From assembly GCA_964481765.1 (NCBI GenBank), contig CAYZVJ010000110.1, positions 1 through 8,138 on the forward strand: a DNA stretch of 8,138 nucleotides. The letters run 5' to 3'. Numbering within the stretch: the first letter of the stretch is position 1; each line of letters opens with the position of its first letter. Origin of the DNA: G020353115 sp964481765. GTDB lineage: Bacteria > Bacteroidota > Bacteroidia > Bacteroidales > VadinHA17. The position numbers and the translations under genes are program-made. The notes beneath the pieces were generated by a model. It worked only from the letters and a program-made list of their open reading frames with translations, searched no databases and was not told the origin of the DNA. Below are positions 1 to 7,344 of the stretch, one piece after another.

Positions 1-1
1 A

Positions 2-457
2 CTAGTTGATTTTCTTTACACGGAGTGCCTCTCCTTCCACAATCATTTTATATCCCAGACCGACACTGTATATTACAGCGGTAGGCCTGAATGCATGATG
101 ATACCTGTAGGAGTACTCATCCTGTTGCCAGATCTTTCCATTACTAAGTTCGAAACAGGTATCGCCGGTCCAGCCGGTGAATTCACTGACAATAATATCC
201 TCCAACACATCGGTGACCTGTTCCACGGATACAAATTCCGATTGTCCGTCAACCAGAAAATAATAGGTCTCGCCGTATTTATAAATGCTAATGGATGGTT
301 GGTATGCCCGATAATACCAATATTTTCTGATTGTCTGGATCCAGTATTGACGGTTAATGAGGGGAAAAAGCATTTCATGATCAAAACCCTTAAAGTCACC
401 ATTAATTTTGGATTTAAGGATAAGCTCTCCGTCCTGTATGATCTCTATAGCATTCAT
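2..457 (-). CDS. 151-residue protein with two tandem aromatic-rich repeats, function unknown
   Basis: I do not recognise a named family with a known role. The frame runs from ATG at 457 to TAG at 4-2 and is complete. It holds two gap-free internal repeats, 35-78 and 106-149, that share NxxxWxQ, then YxY, AxxPxxxIYxxGxxY, and VxG; I count about 14 identities over 44 positions. An F-x-L just before the Asn is also shared (residues 31-33 and 102-104). The pattern of alternating aromatic and hydrophobic residues suggests a small beta-sandwich or barrel made by duplication. No signal peptide or transmembrane segment is seen, so it is probably cytoplasmic. It follows the chain-length factor by 122 nt with its own candidate promoter, so it may be unrelated to pigment synthesis. 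The start is the first good ATG; no Shine-Dalgarno sequence helps decide. Confidence 0.72.
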   Translation of the reverse strand: MNAIEIIQDGELILKSKINGDFKGFDHEMLFPLINRQYWIQTIRKYWYYRAYQPSISIYKYGETYYFLVDGQSEFVSVEQVTDVLEDIIVSEFTGWTGDTCFELSNGKIWQQDEYSYRYHHAFRPTAVIYSVGLGYKMIVEGEALRVKKIN

Positions 458-535
458 GGTCGGGTTAACGCCAGGATGTATTGTCCTGTTTCTTCACACA
501 CTGGCAAAGCATTCGTTACAGAATAATTCTATAAT

Positions 536-567
536 TAAATATACCTTAACTGATGATTATATCCAAA
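536..567 (-). promoter_or_regulatory. candidate Bacteroidota-type promoter upstream of the 151-residue gene
   Basis: In the 122-nt gap after the chain-length factor, the minus strand shows TTTG (567-564), then 20 nt, then TATATTTA (543-536). The fit to TTTG-N19-21-TAnnTTTG is complete except for the last base of the -7 element (A for G). A start near 529 would give a leader of about 70 nt. This suggests the downstream gene is transcribed separately from the pigment operon. The surrounding DNA is AT-rich, so a chance match is possible. I see no convincing terminator in the same gap. Confidence 0.4.
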
Positions 568-579
568 CGAGTTGTAATA

Positions 580-1653
580 TTATACCGTTTCTGAAACAAG
601 AATAAGTGAATGATTTACATTTCTATCATGGTTATAAATCAGGATATTGCGAAATTGTCTTGGGGCAAAGGGTCCGTTCACCCGTATGATGTCCGGAATG
701 GTTTTTCGTCTGATGATATTCGCCGCGAGCCAGACACCAAATGCTGATGATGTTGGGTATTCTCCACAGAGATGTTTAAAATAGGCCTGGTTGGTATTTT
801 TAAACAACCCGTTTTGCAGGTGTTTGTAGATCTTGCCTGCATCCAGATCACCATTCAGACCAAAAATAACAAGGTCAATACCATCGACAGATAACTGTTT
901 GCGTGTTAGGAATGCGGATATTCGCTTTTCAGATTCCACCAGATTCCCGGGTTTATAATATGTTTCCAACCCACGTATCGTGGCGTAGGGGTTATTGCTT
1001 TTTTTCGCATTGAGCGTGAAGAAGGTTGAGCCCTCTCCGGGAACTGCTCCCACTGACTCACATTCTGCCAGTCGCAGATGATCAATTAACTCTTTTTTAA
1101 ACCGGTGATTTACCGATTTTATTTCCTGGTGTTGCGCAGTGATTTCATCAACTCCCCCGACCAATATATTGTTAACCGGTTTTTCCTGTAGCAGCAGCAT
1201 GGCATTCAGAAGTGCATTTTCAAAAGAGAGACTTCCATGCACATAGGTAATATTGTATTTATTGCATTTCAGCATGACAGCAATATAGGCTGCAATGGTA
1301 TTATGAGTAGATTGGATAAACGAGGTCGGATTCAGGAATTTTTCCTGATTATCAATCATGGTTGTAAGAAACTTTTCCGTATCAGCCAGCATGCCCATTC
1401 CGGTTCCGGTGATAATGGCATCGGGCTCAACTACCGATGCGTCGTTTAGGGAGAGGGCAGCAGCGGCAACGCCGATTTTCAAACTTCGGCTGAGTCTTCG
1501 TGGAAGTACTCCTTTCGGTATGATCTCGTGATAATCTGGTTCAATACATTTCAGGAATGGCCCTTCATGTTTGACAATCTCCTCAAGAAACAGGGAGTTG
1601 TCAAATGTCCTCTGCGGTGAGATATTTCCTATACCATTAATAAACAATTCCAT
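580..1653 (-). CDS. ketosynthase-like chain-length factor, catalytically inactive KS partner
   Basis: I chose the ATG at 1653 (MELFINGIGNISPQRTF), giving 357 residues and a stop TAA at 582-580. It lies one base after the ketosynthase stop, and the N-terminus then starts on the first strand of the fold. An in-frame ATG at 1701 would overlap the ketosynthase by 47 nt. The thiolase-fold pattern is retained, but the active site is not: the nucleophile position reads YVHGSLSFENAL, with Ser141 aligned to the Cys; NAHGTGT is replaced by VIFGLNGD; and the KPYTGH region reads KHLCGEYPTSSAFG, with Glu in place of the second His. This is the pattern of a chain-length factor, which pairs with an active KS and shapes the product tunnel. 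Similar KS/CLF pairs act in aryl polyene and flexirubin pathways. Gatekeeping of chain length is inferred from the family. An independently active enzyme is unlikely. Confidence 0.88.
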   Translation of the reverse strand: MELFINGIGNISPQRTFDNSLFLEEIVKHEGPFLKCIEPDYHEIIPKGVLPRRLSRSLKIGVAAAALSLNDASVVEPDAIITGTGMGMLADTEKFLTTMIDNQEKFLNPTSFIQSTHNTIAAYIAVMLKCNKYNITYVHGSLSFENALLNAMLLLQEKPVNNILVGGVDEITAQHQEIKSVNHRFKKELIDHLRLAECESVGAVPGEGSTFFTLNAKKSNNPYATIRGLETYYKPGNLVESEKRISAFLTRKQLSVDGIDLVIFGLNGDLDAGKIYKHLQNGLFKNTNQAYFKHLCGEYPTSSAFGVWLAANIIRRKTIPDIIRVNGPFAPRQFRNILIYNHDRNVNHSLILVSETV

Positions 1654-1654
1654 A

Positions 1655-2521
1655 TCAACAAGCCGAAAAGATAAGACTGGAGTTATTCCCTCCAAAGCCA
1701 AATGAGTTACTCAGGACATGCTCGATTTTTTTATCTGTCACCAGCTTTTTGACCGGTTGAAAACTCAGTTCTGACATCTGCTTTTCAAAGTTCAGATTAG
1801 GAAAACATACCTGATGGATAATCGATAAGATAGAAAACACTGCTTCAATGCCTCCTGCCGCACCGAGTGTATGTCCGGTGTAAGGCTTGGTTGAAGAGAT
1901 AAACGGTACTGACCTGCCGAAAATATTTTCAATGGCAATCCCTTCTGAAAGGTCATTGTTCTCTGTCCCGGTACCATGGGCATTGATATACTGTATTGCT
2001 TCTTGTTGCAACCCGCTTTTCAGAAGGGCTTCTTTCATGGAAAGAAATGCGCCAATCCCATCGGGAGATGAAGCGGTCTGATGGTATGCATCATTGGCAT
2101 TGGCATATCCTTTCAATTCGCAATATGTTCTCCTGTTGCCAACTGCCTGCTCCGATTCAAGAACAACATAGCCTGCTCCTTCTCCCAGGTTCAATCCGTT
2201 GCGGTTTTGATCAAACGGACGGCAGGGTCTGCTATCCAAAATCATCAACGAATTAAATCCATTCAGCGTGAATTTTGACAGAGCATCTGTACCCCCGGCA
2301 ATGACGCGGTCAAGCATGTTATTTCTGACAAGCTGAGCCCCGAAAATGATAGCATTTGCTGATGAGGAACAAGCGGTACTAATGGTTGAAAGGTAATCCC
2401 TGGCATGAAGCAGGTCGGCAATTTTTTCAGTGCTGTCACTACAATCGTGTGTGTCAACATAGATGCGAAACCGATCGGATGCCAGGTAATCGTAATAATG
2501 GATTTCCGATTTATCCATTCC
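1655..2521 (-). CDS. beta-ketoacyl-ACP synthase (FabF/KAS II-like), 5' end lost in the assembly gap
   Basis: The C-terminal 288 residues of a ketosynthase that performs decarboxylative Claisen condensation on acyl carrier protein-bound chains. Catalytic elements are complete in the fragment: nucleophile Cys51 in ISTACSSSANAI (codon 2371-2369), His182 in NAHGTGTEND, Lys212 and His217 in TKPYTGHTLGAAGG, and the closing NSFGFGGNNSS loop (272-282). About 100-110 N-terminal residues should lie in the N run, judged from related cluster ketosynthases. The motif GMDKSE at the fragment start is typical of the flexirubin/aryl polyene type rather than housekeeping FabF. Its TGA stop is separated by one base from the ATG of the chain-length factor, so the two are coupled and probably form a heterodimer extending the polyene or alkyl chain. 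The exact chain it makes cannot be told from the sequence. Confidence 0.93.
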   Translation of the reverse strand, partial: GMDKSEIHYYDYLASDRFRIYVDTHDCSDSTEKIADLLHARDYLSTISTACSSSANAIIFGAQLVRNNMLDRVIAGGTDALSKFTLNGFNSLMILDSRPCRPFDQNRNGLNLGEGAGYVVLESEQAVGNRRTYCELKGYANANDAYHQTASSPDGIGAFLSMKEALLKSGLQQEAIQYINAHGTGTENNDLSEGIAIENIFGRSVPFISSTKPYTGHTLGAAGGIEAVFSILSIIHQVCFPNLNFEKQMSELSFQPVKKLVTDKKIEHVLSNSFGFGGNNSSLIFSAC

Positions 2522-2621
2522 NNNNNNNNNNNNNNNNNNNNNNNNNNNNNNNNNNNNNNNNNNNNNNNNNNNNNNNNNNNNNNNNNNNNNNNNNNNNNNN
2601 NNNNNNNNNNNNNNNNNNNNN
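2522..2621. other. assembly gap of exactly 100 Ns
   Basis: One hundred N bases interrupt the sequence between the truncated permease and the truncated ketosynthase. Exactly 100 is a common placeholder for a gap of unknown length. The missing permease C-terminus (about 30-45 residues) and ketosynthase N-terminus (about 100-110 residues) need at least roughly 400 nt, so the real gap should be larger than drawn. It could hide further small genes such as an acyl carrier protein. Confidence 0.97.
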
Positions 2622-3805
2622 GCTCCCCGCAAAAATACATCATAAAATCCATCCACTCCCCAGTTTAGCGGTGAAATGATACTGATTTTTTGCATTATGG
2701 TTGGCATCATGTAGACGGGAACCCATATTCCTCCGATCGCAGCAAGAATAATTACGGACACGGATCCGAAAGAAGCTGCCTGTTCGTGACTGGTGGCTAT
2801 CGTTCCCAGTAATACTCCATAACCCGTTGCTGCCAGAGCCACAGAGAGGGATAAAATGATAAGCGCTCCAGGATGCGAGCCAAGTTCAAGTGTCGGCATT
2901 CCCAGTAAGGGAAGAAAAACGATACCAACCATCAGCATCAAAAAGAACTGGATCAGACAAACCACAAGATAGACTATGATCTTGGATAGAAGAACGATAA
3001 TGTACGAGCCGGGCATTAACTTCAGTCGCAAAGCACTACCATCTTCCCGCTCTTTAATAATATTTCCAGTCAGGGGAATAATGATAAAGAACATGGCGAA
3101 TACAGTCCAGGCAGGAACATTGTGTTGTACGGAGTTGGGAAGCACCTCATTATACTTGTTGGAAGCATAGGTTTGTTCAATGGTTATCCCGCTCTCTCCC
3201 AAAAACGATAATTCACTCCCTTCAGGTAACAAATGTTTCACCTCTTCGGTGAATGCCTGAAAAACTATTTTTGATTCAATTTTTGATGTGAAGTTGTCGA
3301 GCGCATTCATTACCGACTGCTTGAACGAATTTTTTATTACAGGGTCAAAATAGACCACCACAGTTGCAGCGCGGGAGGAATCCGGTTCGTAATGAAGCGA
3401 ATCAGCATTTCCTTCTGCAAGGGCTTTTTCAATCAATATCTTTGCCTTTTCTCTTAATGCCTTTGTAGATCCTTCTTTGATCAGGATACCAATTTGATAG
3501 TTTCCTTCTGATATGTTCTGGTGTAACACCTGTTCGGAAATGTTTTGATCATCCAGTGAAGTTTTCACCGAAAAGAACCCCGTTGATGCCAAACCCTGTT
3601 CAATTGCCATCCCCAATGAATCCAGGTCATTATTAACAACCAACACCTCCAGGTTTGTTTCATCCAGTTTACGAAACGTAGAATCCTGAATTAATGTCAT
3701 GACAAAAATTAACACCATCGGCATAACAAACAAAATAGCCAAGCCGGCCATATCCCGGATGAGGACCAGTATTTCTTTGATTATGGATGATCTTAATTTC
3801 AACAT
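2622..3805 (-). CDS. ABC-2 type transporter permease, 3' end lost in the assembly gap
   Basis: The first 394 residues are present, before the N run. The order fits the ABC2_membrane_3 family: a transmembrane helix at about 20-40, a large extracytoplasmic domain (about 41-228), then helices near 231-250, 272-300, 312-335 and 345-366. Family-like motifs are VPAWTVFAMFFIIIPLTGNI with the following KEREDGSALRLKLMP, and ISIISPLNWGVDGFYDVFLRG just before the gap. Members usually end with one more helix, so roughly 30-45 residues are probably missing. It forms the membrane channel with the preceding ATPase, to which it is coupled by the TGATG overlap. The open frame that continues through the Ns into ketosynthase sequence is not real. 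The substrate is unknown; export of the pigment or an intermediate across the inner membrane is the contextual guess. Confidence 0.92.
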
Positions 3806-4560
3806 CAGTTATCTCTTAATCGTCTCCCTGTCAGGTGTAAAAAGATGGTTTCCAGGTCAGTATATTCCGGTTTACTTTGAATCAGTTGTTCCGGTCTGCC
3901 TTCAATGATAATCTCACCATAATCGATAATGGCAATGTGAGTGCATAAATTTTCGGCTTCTTCCAGGTAGTGAGAAGTATAAATTATGGTCGTTCCTTCT
4001 CCATTCAACTCCTTCAGGTAAGTCAGGATCACACTTCTTGATTGCACATCGATTCCTACCGTGGGTTCATCGAGAAAAAGGATTTGGGGTTGATGAAGGA
4101 TTCCTGCAATCAGGTTCAATCTCCGTTTCATTCCCCCCGAATATGTTTTCACTTTCCTCTGAGCTTTTTCTTCAAGTCCAAGCAGGTGAAGACATTGTGC
4201 GATTCTCTTTTTCAGAGTGGTTCCTTTTAATCCGTACATATTCCCAAAAAACCGGAGATTTTCATTGGCGGTAAGTGTTGGATAAAGGGCAATATCCTGG
4301 GGTACCACTCCGATCTCCTGTCTGATTTTTTTTACATGATCAGGTAATAGCAATCCGTTCACCCTGATTTCACCCCGGGTGGGTTTGAGTAAACCACAAA
4401 GCATATTAATGGTTGTGGTTTTCCCGGCTCCATTTGGGCCAAGTAAGCCGAAAATTGCATTTTCCGGAATCTGCAGTGAGATATTCTTTACTGCGGGATC
4501 CGTTGTACCCCTGTACAATTTGGTAATGTTCTCAAGCTGGATGACCGCTTTAGGGTTCAT
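3805..4560 (-). CDS. ABC transporter ATP-binding protein (ABC-2 exporter type)
   Basis: This complete 251-residue cytoplasmic nucleotide-binding subunit powers the membrane subunit encoded next. All motifs are intact: Walker A GPNGAGKTT (41-49), Q-loop Gln88 in VVPQDI, signature YSGGMKRR (140-147), Walker B ILFLDEPT (160-167) and H-loop His197 in TSHYLEEAE. The sequence resembles the CcmA/DrrA-like group that pairs with ABC-2 permeases for efflux of lipids, drugs or polysaccharides. The ATG at 4560 overlaps the end of the BtrH-like gene (ATGA), and its TGA shares one base with the permease ATG (TGATG), so ATPase and permease are probably made in balanced amounts. The likely cargo is the pigment or a lipid-like intermediate, inferred only from position in the cluster. 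The ATPase assignment itself is very secure. Confidence 0.96.
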   Translation of the reverse strand: MNPKAVIQLENITKLYRGTTDPAVKNISLQIPENAIFGLLGPNGAGKTTTINMLCGLLKPTRGEIRVNGLLLPDHVKKIRQEIGVVPQDIALYPTLTANENLRFFGNMYGLKGTTLKKRIAQCLHLLGLEEKAQRKVKTYSGGMKRRLNLIAGILHQPQILFLDEPTVGIDVQSRSVILTYLKELNGEGTTIIYTSHYLEEAENLCTHIAIIDYGEIIIEGRPEQLIQSKPEYTDLETIFLHLTGRRLRDN

Positions 4561-5582
4561 TCTTCCAGTGAAATGGTTCTTAACCGTTTATAGATCCTCT
4601 CTTCACGATTGGCTATATCAACCAGAATATCAGCAGCATCTTCATAGGTTTCCTTACTGTTCGCCCGGTTTTTAAATATTCTTCCAGACATAATTGCAAA
4701 CTGTCGCCAGCGATCACCTGTTTCCGTCATCTCTTTTGATACTTCGTTTAACCATTCTTTTCCAAGTACTTCCGCTGCTTCCTGTAAGAATGCAGCATAG
4801 ATGAAGCGAAATCCTGCACCTCCGGTTCCTATTTCCTCAAGCATACGGATTACTTGCCCCAGGTAGAGTGATGCCTTTTTCGGGCCCAGTCTTGCTGGCC
4901 ATCTTCTCATTCTTTTCGCCAGATACCGGATTCCTTTCACCCCAAACATGGGCAGGGGAATGTTCAACATATCCTGGCAGGTTTTTTTTATTCCTTTAAC
5001 AATTGCCCTGTCCAGGTCATATGTTAGTGAAGTCTTCTTTACATAATACATCCGGCCAATGGGTGGATAGGTTCCCTTTGCATACCTTACCCTTTTCAAA
5101 TCATGGTATGAAAGTTTTTCCGGATTCTCCATGATGGGATCACTGATGTTGTAATCTCCATTTTCATGGCCAAACACGATGATATTATGCGCGTTAAAAT
5201 GGAACCGATAGGGCTTGGGAAAGTATGTCAGGTGAAAAACCCCAACCAGGCAGCCGGTTGGAATTCCCTTTTTCAAATTTTCATCAAGGGCATCCATGGC
5301 ATTCCTGGGGTTTGCGAATTTTTTCCGGCTTATTTCAATTTTCAGGCTTTTCGTTACGCGTTTAAATATCCATCCGGGCAATGGACGAAATGAAATGACA
5401 GGCAAATAGTTCAATTTAATAAAAGGCATATAGGAGAAAAACAGTCCCGAACCAATGCCAAAAATCATCGGTTCACTCAAATCAATGCCATAGAAATTCA
5501 GCAGATTCGAAGTAACGCCATTTTCGCAATGAGCAGCAGGTCTGTGAACAAAGGGTATGTTACTTTCGTGTTGCTTCACCAT
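4557..5582 (-). CDS. BtrH N-terminal/DUF4872-type protein, putative acyltransferase
   Basis: This complete 341-residue protein has two parts. The first (about 15-150) matches the BtrH_N type, a papain-like fold: PAAHCENGVTSNLLNFYGI with Cys19, FNAHNIIVFG with His132, and NISDPI with Asp148, a plausible Cys-His-Asp set. The second (about 185-335) resembles DUF4872, with the hallmark EEIGTGGAGFRFIYAAFLQEA (249-269) and a later RW (291-292). Characterised BtrH from butirosin biosynthesis moves an acyl group from a carrier protein to the amine of an aminoglycoside. By analogy this protein may transfer an acyl chain from an ACP to the DAR hydroxyl, giving the ester of flexirubins; that is inference. 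No signal peptide is seen. It is coupled on both sides: TAATG with the HTH-like gene, and a 4-nt ATGA overlap with the ABC ATPase. A link to export or a peptidase-like role is the alternative. Confidence 0.85.
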   Translation of the reverse strand: MVKQHESNIPFVHRPAAHCENGVTSNLLNFYGIDLSEPMIFGIGSGLFFSYMPFIKLNYLPVISFRPLPGWIFKRVTKSLKIEISRKKFANPRNAMDALDENLKKGIPTGCLVGVFHLTYFPKPYRFHFNAHNIIVFGHENGDYNISDPIMENPEKLSYHDLKRVRYAKGTYPPIGRMYYVKKTSLTYDLDRAIVKGIKKTCQDMLNIPLPMFGVKGIRYLAKRMRRWPARLGPKKASLYLGQVIRMLEEIGTGGAGFRFIYAAFLQEAAEVLGKEWLNEVSKEMTETGDRWRQFAIMSGRIFKNRANSKETYEDAADILVDIANREERIYKRLRTISLEE

Positions 5583-5995
5583 TATTCTTTTCCGGGTTCA
5601 TTAAACGTACATAATTCATCAACCGTGATCGTAAATGTTTCGGCATATTTTTCGAGCATTTTTTCATCCAGTTTTCGAAAAACTTTCGGTTTCAAGTGCT
5701 TCCTTACCTTACGTTTGGGCAATTCAAGGTATTGTGCAAGTAGCGAAATATTCATGATGTTTTTTTCCATATAATAGGCTACCGGGCTTACTTTCCCTGC
5801 CAACACCTTATGTCTGGTTTGCTCTACTTTTTCCTGAATTTCATTCCAGGCTTGTTTCATGGCTTCATTTTTGGGTTCCCATCCGGTACTAAACACCTGA
5901 ACGTACTTGCCATTTTCGTCCACGGCATAACAGAGGTCCCTCATTTTGCCTTCCATCAGGCCTGCATCGTCTTGCGGGACTTCTTTTTTTCTCAT
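5582..5995 (-). CDS. small HTH-like conserved protein of the pigment cluster, function unknown
   Basis: This 137-residue protein has no assigned function. The N-terminal half (about 20-60) carries DLCYAVDENGKYVQVFSTGW, which looks like a compact beta sheet, followed by a charged helix. The C-terminal half (about 71-129) resembles an XRE/Cro-type helix-turn-helix: YYMEKNIMNISLLAQYLEL, then KRKVRKHLKP, then YAETFTITVDELC, the last similar to the closing helix of XRE domains. There is no signal peptide or membrane segment, so it should be cytoplasmic. Its TAA stop shares a base with the ATG of the BtrH-like gene (TAATG), so the two are translationally coupled, which points to a job tied to that protein or to the cluster. 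It could be a DNA-binding regulator, or an HTH-like fold used for protein contacts. The start at 5995 is the longest; Met14 or Met18 are possible. The protein type is recalled from other flexirubin-like loci. Confidence 0.75.
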   Translation of the reverse strand: MRKKEVPQDDAGLMEGKMRDLCYAVDENGKYVQVFSTGWEPKNEAMKQAWNEIQEKVEQTRHKVLAGKVSPVAYYMEKNIMNISLLAQYLELPKRKVRKHLKPKVFRKLDEKMLEKYAETFTITVDELCTFNEPGKE

Positions 5996-6128
5996 GATTA
6001 TCTGGTTAAATGTTGCAGATCAATAAAACCATTCTTTTTTTTACGATTGCGAAGGGACTATCTCCTGGTTCTGCTTATATTTATTCTCACTGATACAGAA
6101 TAGTAACAATGGCATTCATCCCTCTTTT

Positions 6129-7265
6129 TTATACAACGGTCAACAGGGCATAGACATATGAAAAGCGTGCACTTTCAGGGATCATCAATAAAATCTTGTT
6201 TCCCTGTTTAAGTTTTCCGGAATGGAAAAGCTCTTCCATCATAAAATAGATTGAGGCTGCTCCGACATTTCCAAGCCGTGTAAGATTGGTATACCATTTT
6301 TCCTGGGGGATCTCAGCACCCCTGGATCTGATTTCATCTGCAATTTTTTTACGAAAATATTCCGATGAGAGGTGGGGCAGGAAATAATCAATCTCATCAA
6401 GGTTCACGTTTCTCCTTTTTATCACATCAACATAAAAATCGGTGCCTTTTTTCACGATATTTTCATCGAGAAGTTTCACATCTTGTCGAAGGGAGAAAGC
6501 CGACCGGCTGAACAGTTCTTCCGGTTCAAACTCCTTCCAGCCATTCATCCCTCCCTTTTCATTGAGTTCACCACCAGCATACATACAAGTTCCGATTCCA
6601 TTTGCATAGGAGATACTTTCAATCCATTCAATTCTCAAAGAGCGGTTTTTTCCGGGTTTATCCTGCAGTAAAGCAGCCCCGGCTCCATCAGACAGCATCC
6701 ATCTGAGAAAATCTTTTTCAAAAGCAAGGATTGGTTTATTCTCTAACTCTTTCCATGATTCTGCTTCCATGTGGAAATTCTTGGCTGATTCCCATGAGGA
6801 GAATTTTTCTGAGCCGGCACAAACTGCATGTTTTGATTCTCCGGCCAACACGGCGAGATAGCCAAATTTCAACGCTTGCATACCGGTAAGGCAGGCTCCT
6901 GACATGGAGACAATTTCAACGGGTTTTGTTTTTAGTTCTCCATGCACCATAGCAGTATGGGATGGTAAGAGTTGATCGGGCGAAGTTGTCCCACAAGCCA
7001 GCAAATCCATATCATTCAAATCAAACCCGTTACCGGTAAGTTTTCTTATTGCCTCAGCGGTCAGTTCTGCATTCGAGTGAGTTGAATTCCCGTTTTTATC
7101 CAATGCATAAAAACGGGTGGTAATCTGATTATTTCGTAATACAAGAAACTTAGCCCTGGATGACTTACCGCCAACTTTCCCAAGTATCTCTTCCATCTCC
7201 TCATTGGTCACAGGATCATTTGGGAGAAACTTTGACAGTCGTGTAATGTAGACTTCACCTGGCAT
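6129..7265 (-). CDS. darB: DarB-type beta-ketoacyl-ACP synthase III-like condensing enzyme
   Basis: This complete 378-residue protein has the FabH/KAS III thiolase fold. In the family DarB joins two fatty-acid-derived beta-ketoacyl precursors head to head, and DarA completes the resorcinol, so the step is cytoplasmic. The catalytic triad is visible: Cys125 in MSGACLTG, His298 in YFLPHLSS and Asn333 in RLGNVGAAS. The N-terminus VYITRLSKFLPNDPVTNEEME is characteristic of Bacteroidota DarB and fixes the ATG at 7265; the stop is TAA. Length is normal for DarB and somewhat longer than the roughly 320 residues of housekeeping FabH. It lies 102 nt after darA, with a candidate promoter in that gap and no clear Shine-Dalgarno sequence. 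A housekeeping FabH is unlikely given the N-terminus, the length and the neighbouring darA. Chain-length preference cannot be read from the sequence. Confidence 0.9.
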   Translation of the reverse strand: MPGEVYITRLSKFLPNDPVTNEEMEEILGKVGGKSSRAKFLVLRNNQITTRFYALDKNGNSTHSNAELTAEAIRKLTGNGFDLNDMDLLACGTTSPDQLLPSHTAMVHGELKTKPVEIVSMSGACLTGMQALKFGYLAVLAGESKHAVCAGSEKFSSWESAKNFHMEAESWKELENKPILAFEKDFLRWMLSDGAGAALLQDKPGKNRSLRIEWIESISYANGIGTCMYAGGELNEKGGMNGWKEFEPEELFSRSAFSLRQDVKLLDENIVKKGTDFYVDVIKRRNVNLDEIDYFLPHLSSEYFRKKIADEIRSRGAEIPQEKWYTNLTRLGNVGAASIYFMMEELFHSGKLKQGNKILLMIPESARFSYVYALLTVV

Positions 7266-7307
7266 ATCTATACACTAAATTGATAACTACAACAATATAT
7301 CAACCAG

Positions 7308-7344
7308 CAAAGATAAGAATTGTTCAGAAAGAATGCATCCCAAA
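7308..7344 (-). promoter_or_regulatory. candidate Bacteroidota-type promoter upstream of darB
   Basis: In the 102-nt gap between darA and darB the minus strand reads TATCTTTG (7315-7308), an exact match to the Bacteroidota -7 element TAnnTTTG. A TTTG lies upstream at 7344-7341, but the spacing is 25 nt, longer than the usual 19-21, so the -33 element is weak or absent. A start site near 7301 would give a leader of roughly 36 nt before the darB ATG. This suggests darB can be transcribed independently of darA. A chance match to the six fixed bases is possible in AT-rich DNA. Confidence 0.4.

Noticed and set aside
472..488. Small inverted repeat CAGGA...TCCTG ahead of the 151-residue gene
   Set aside because: Only a 5-6 bp stem with no following T run on the coding strand; too weak to call a terminator or regulatory hairpin.
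95..605. Overlapping plus-strand open frames opposite the 151-residue gene and its upstream gap
   Set aside because: They are antisense shadows with no recognisable domain, and the minus-strand frame shows an internal protein duplication that proves the coding strand.
1654..1701. Upstream ATG at 1701 as start of the chain-length factor
   Set aside because: It would add 16 residues overlapping the end of the ketosynthase. The ATG at 1653 lies one base after the ketosynthase stop and begins directly at the first strand of the fold.
1655..3805. A single 716-codon frame joining ABC permease and ketosynthase
   Set aside because: The join lies entirely within the 100-N gap. Each side is a recognisable but truncated member of a different family, so the frame continuity is chance.
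6035..6042. Eight-T run in the gap after darB
   Set aside because: On the transcribed minus strand this is an A run with no preceding GC-rich hairpin, so it is not a terminator.
5996..6128. Possible promoter or small gene in the darB to HTH-like gap
   Set aside because: No TAnnTTTG-like element and no open frame longer than about 10 codons with support; read-through from darB is the simpler view.
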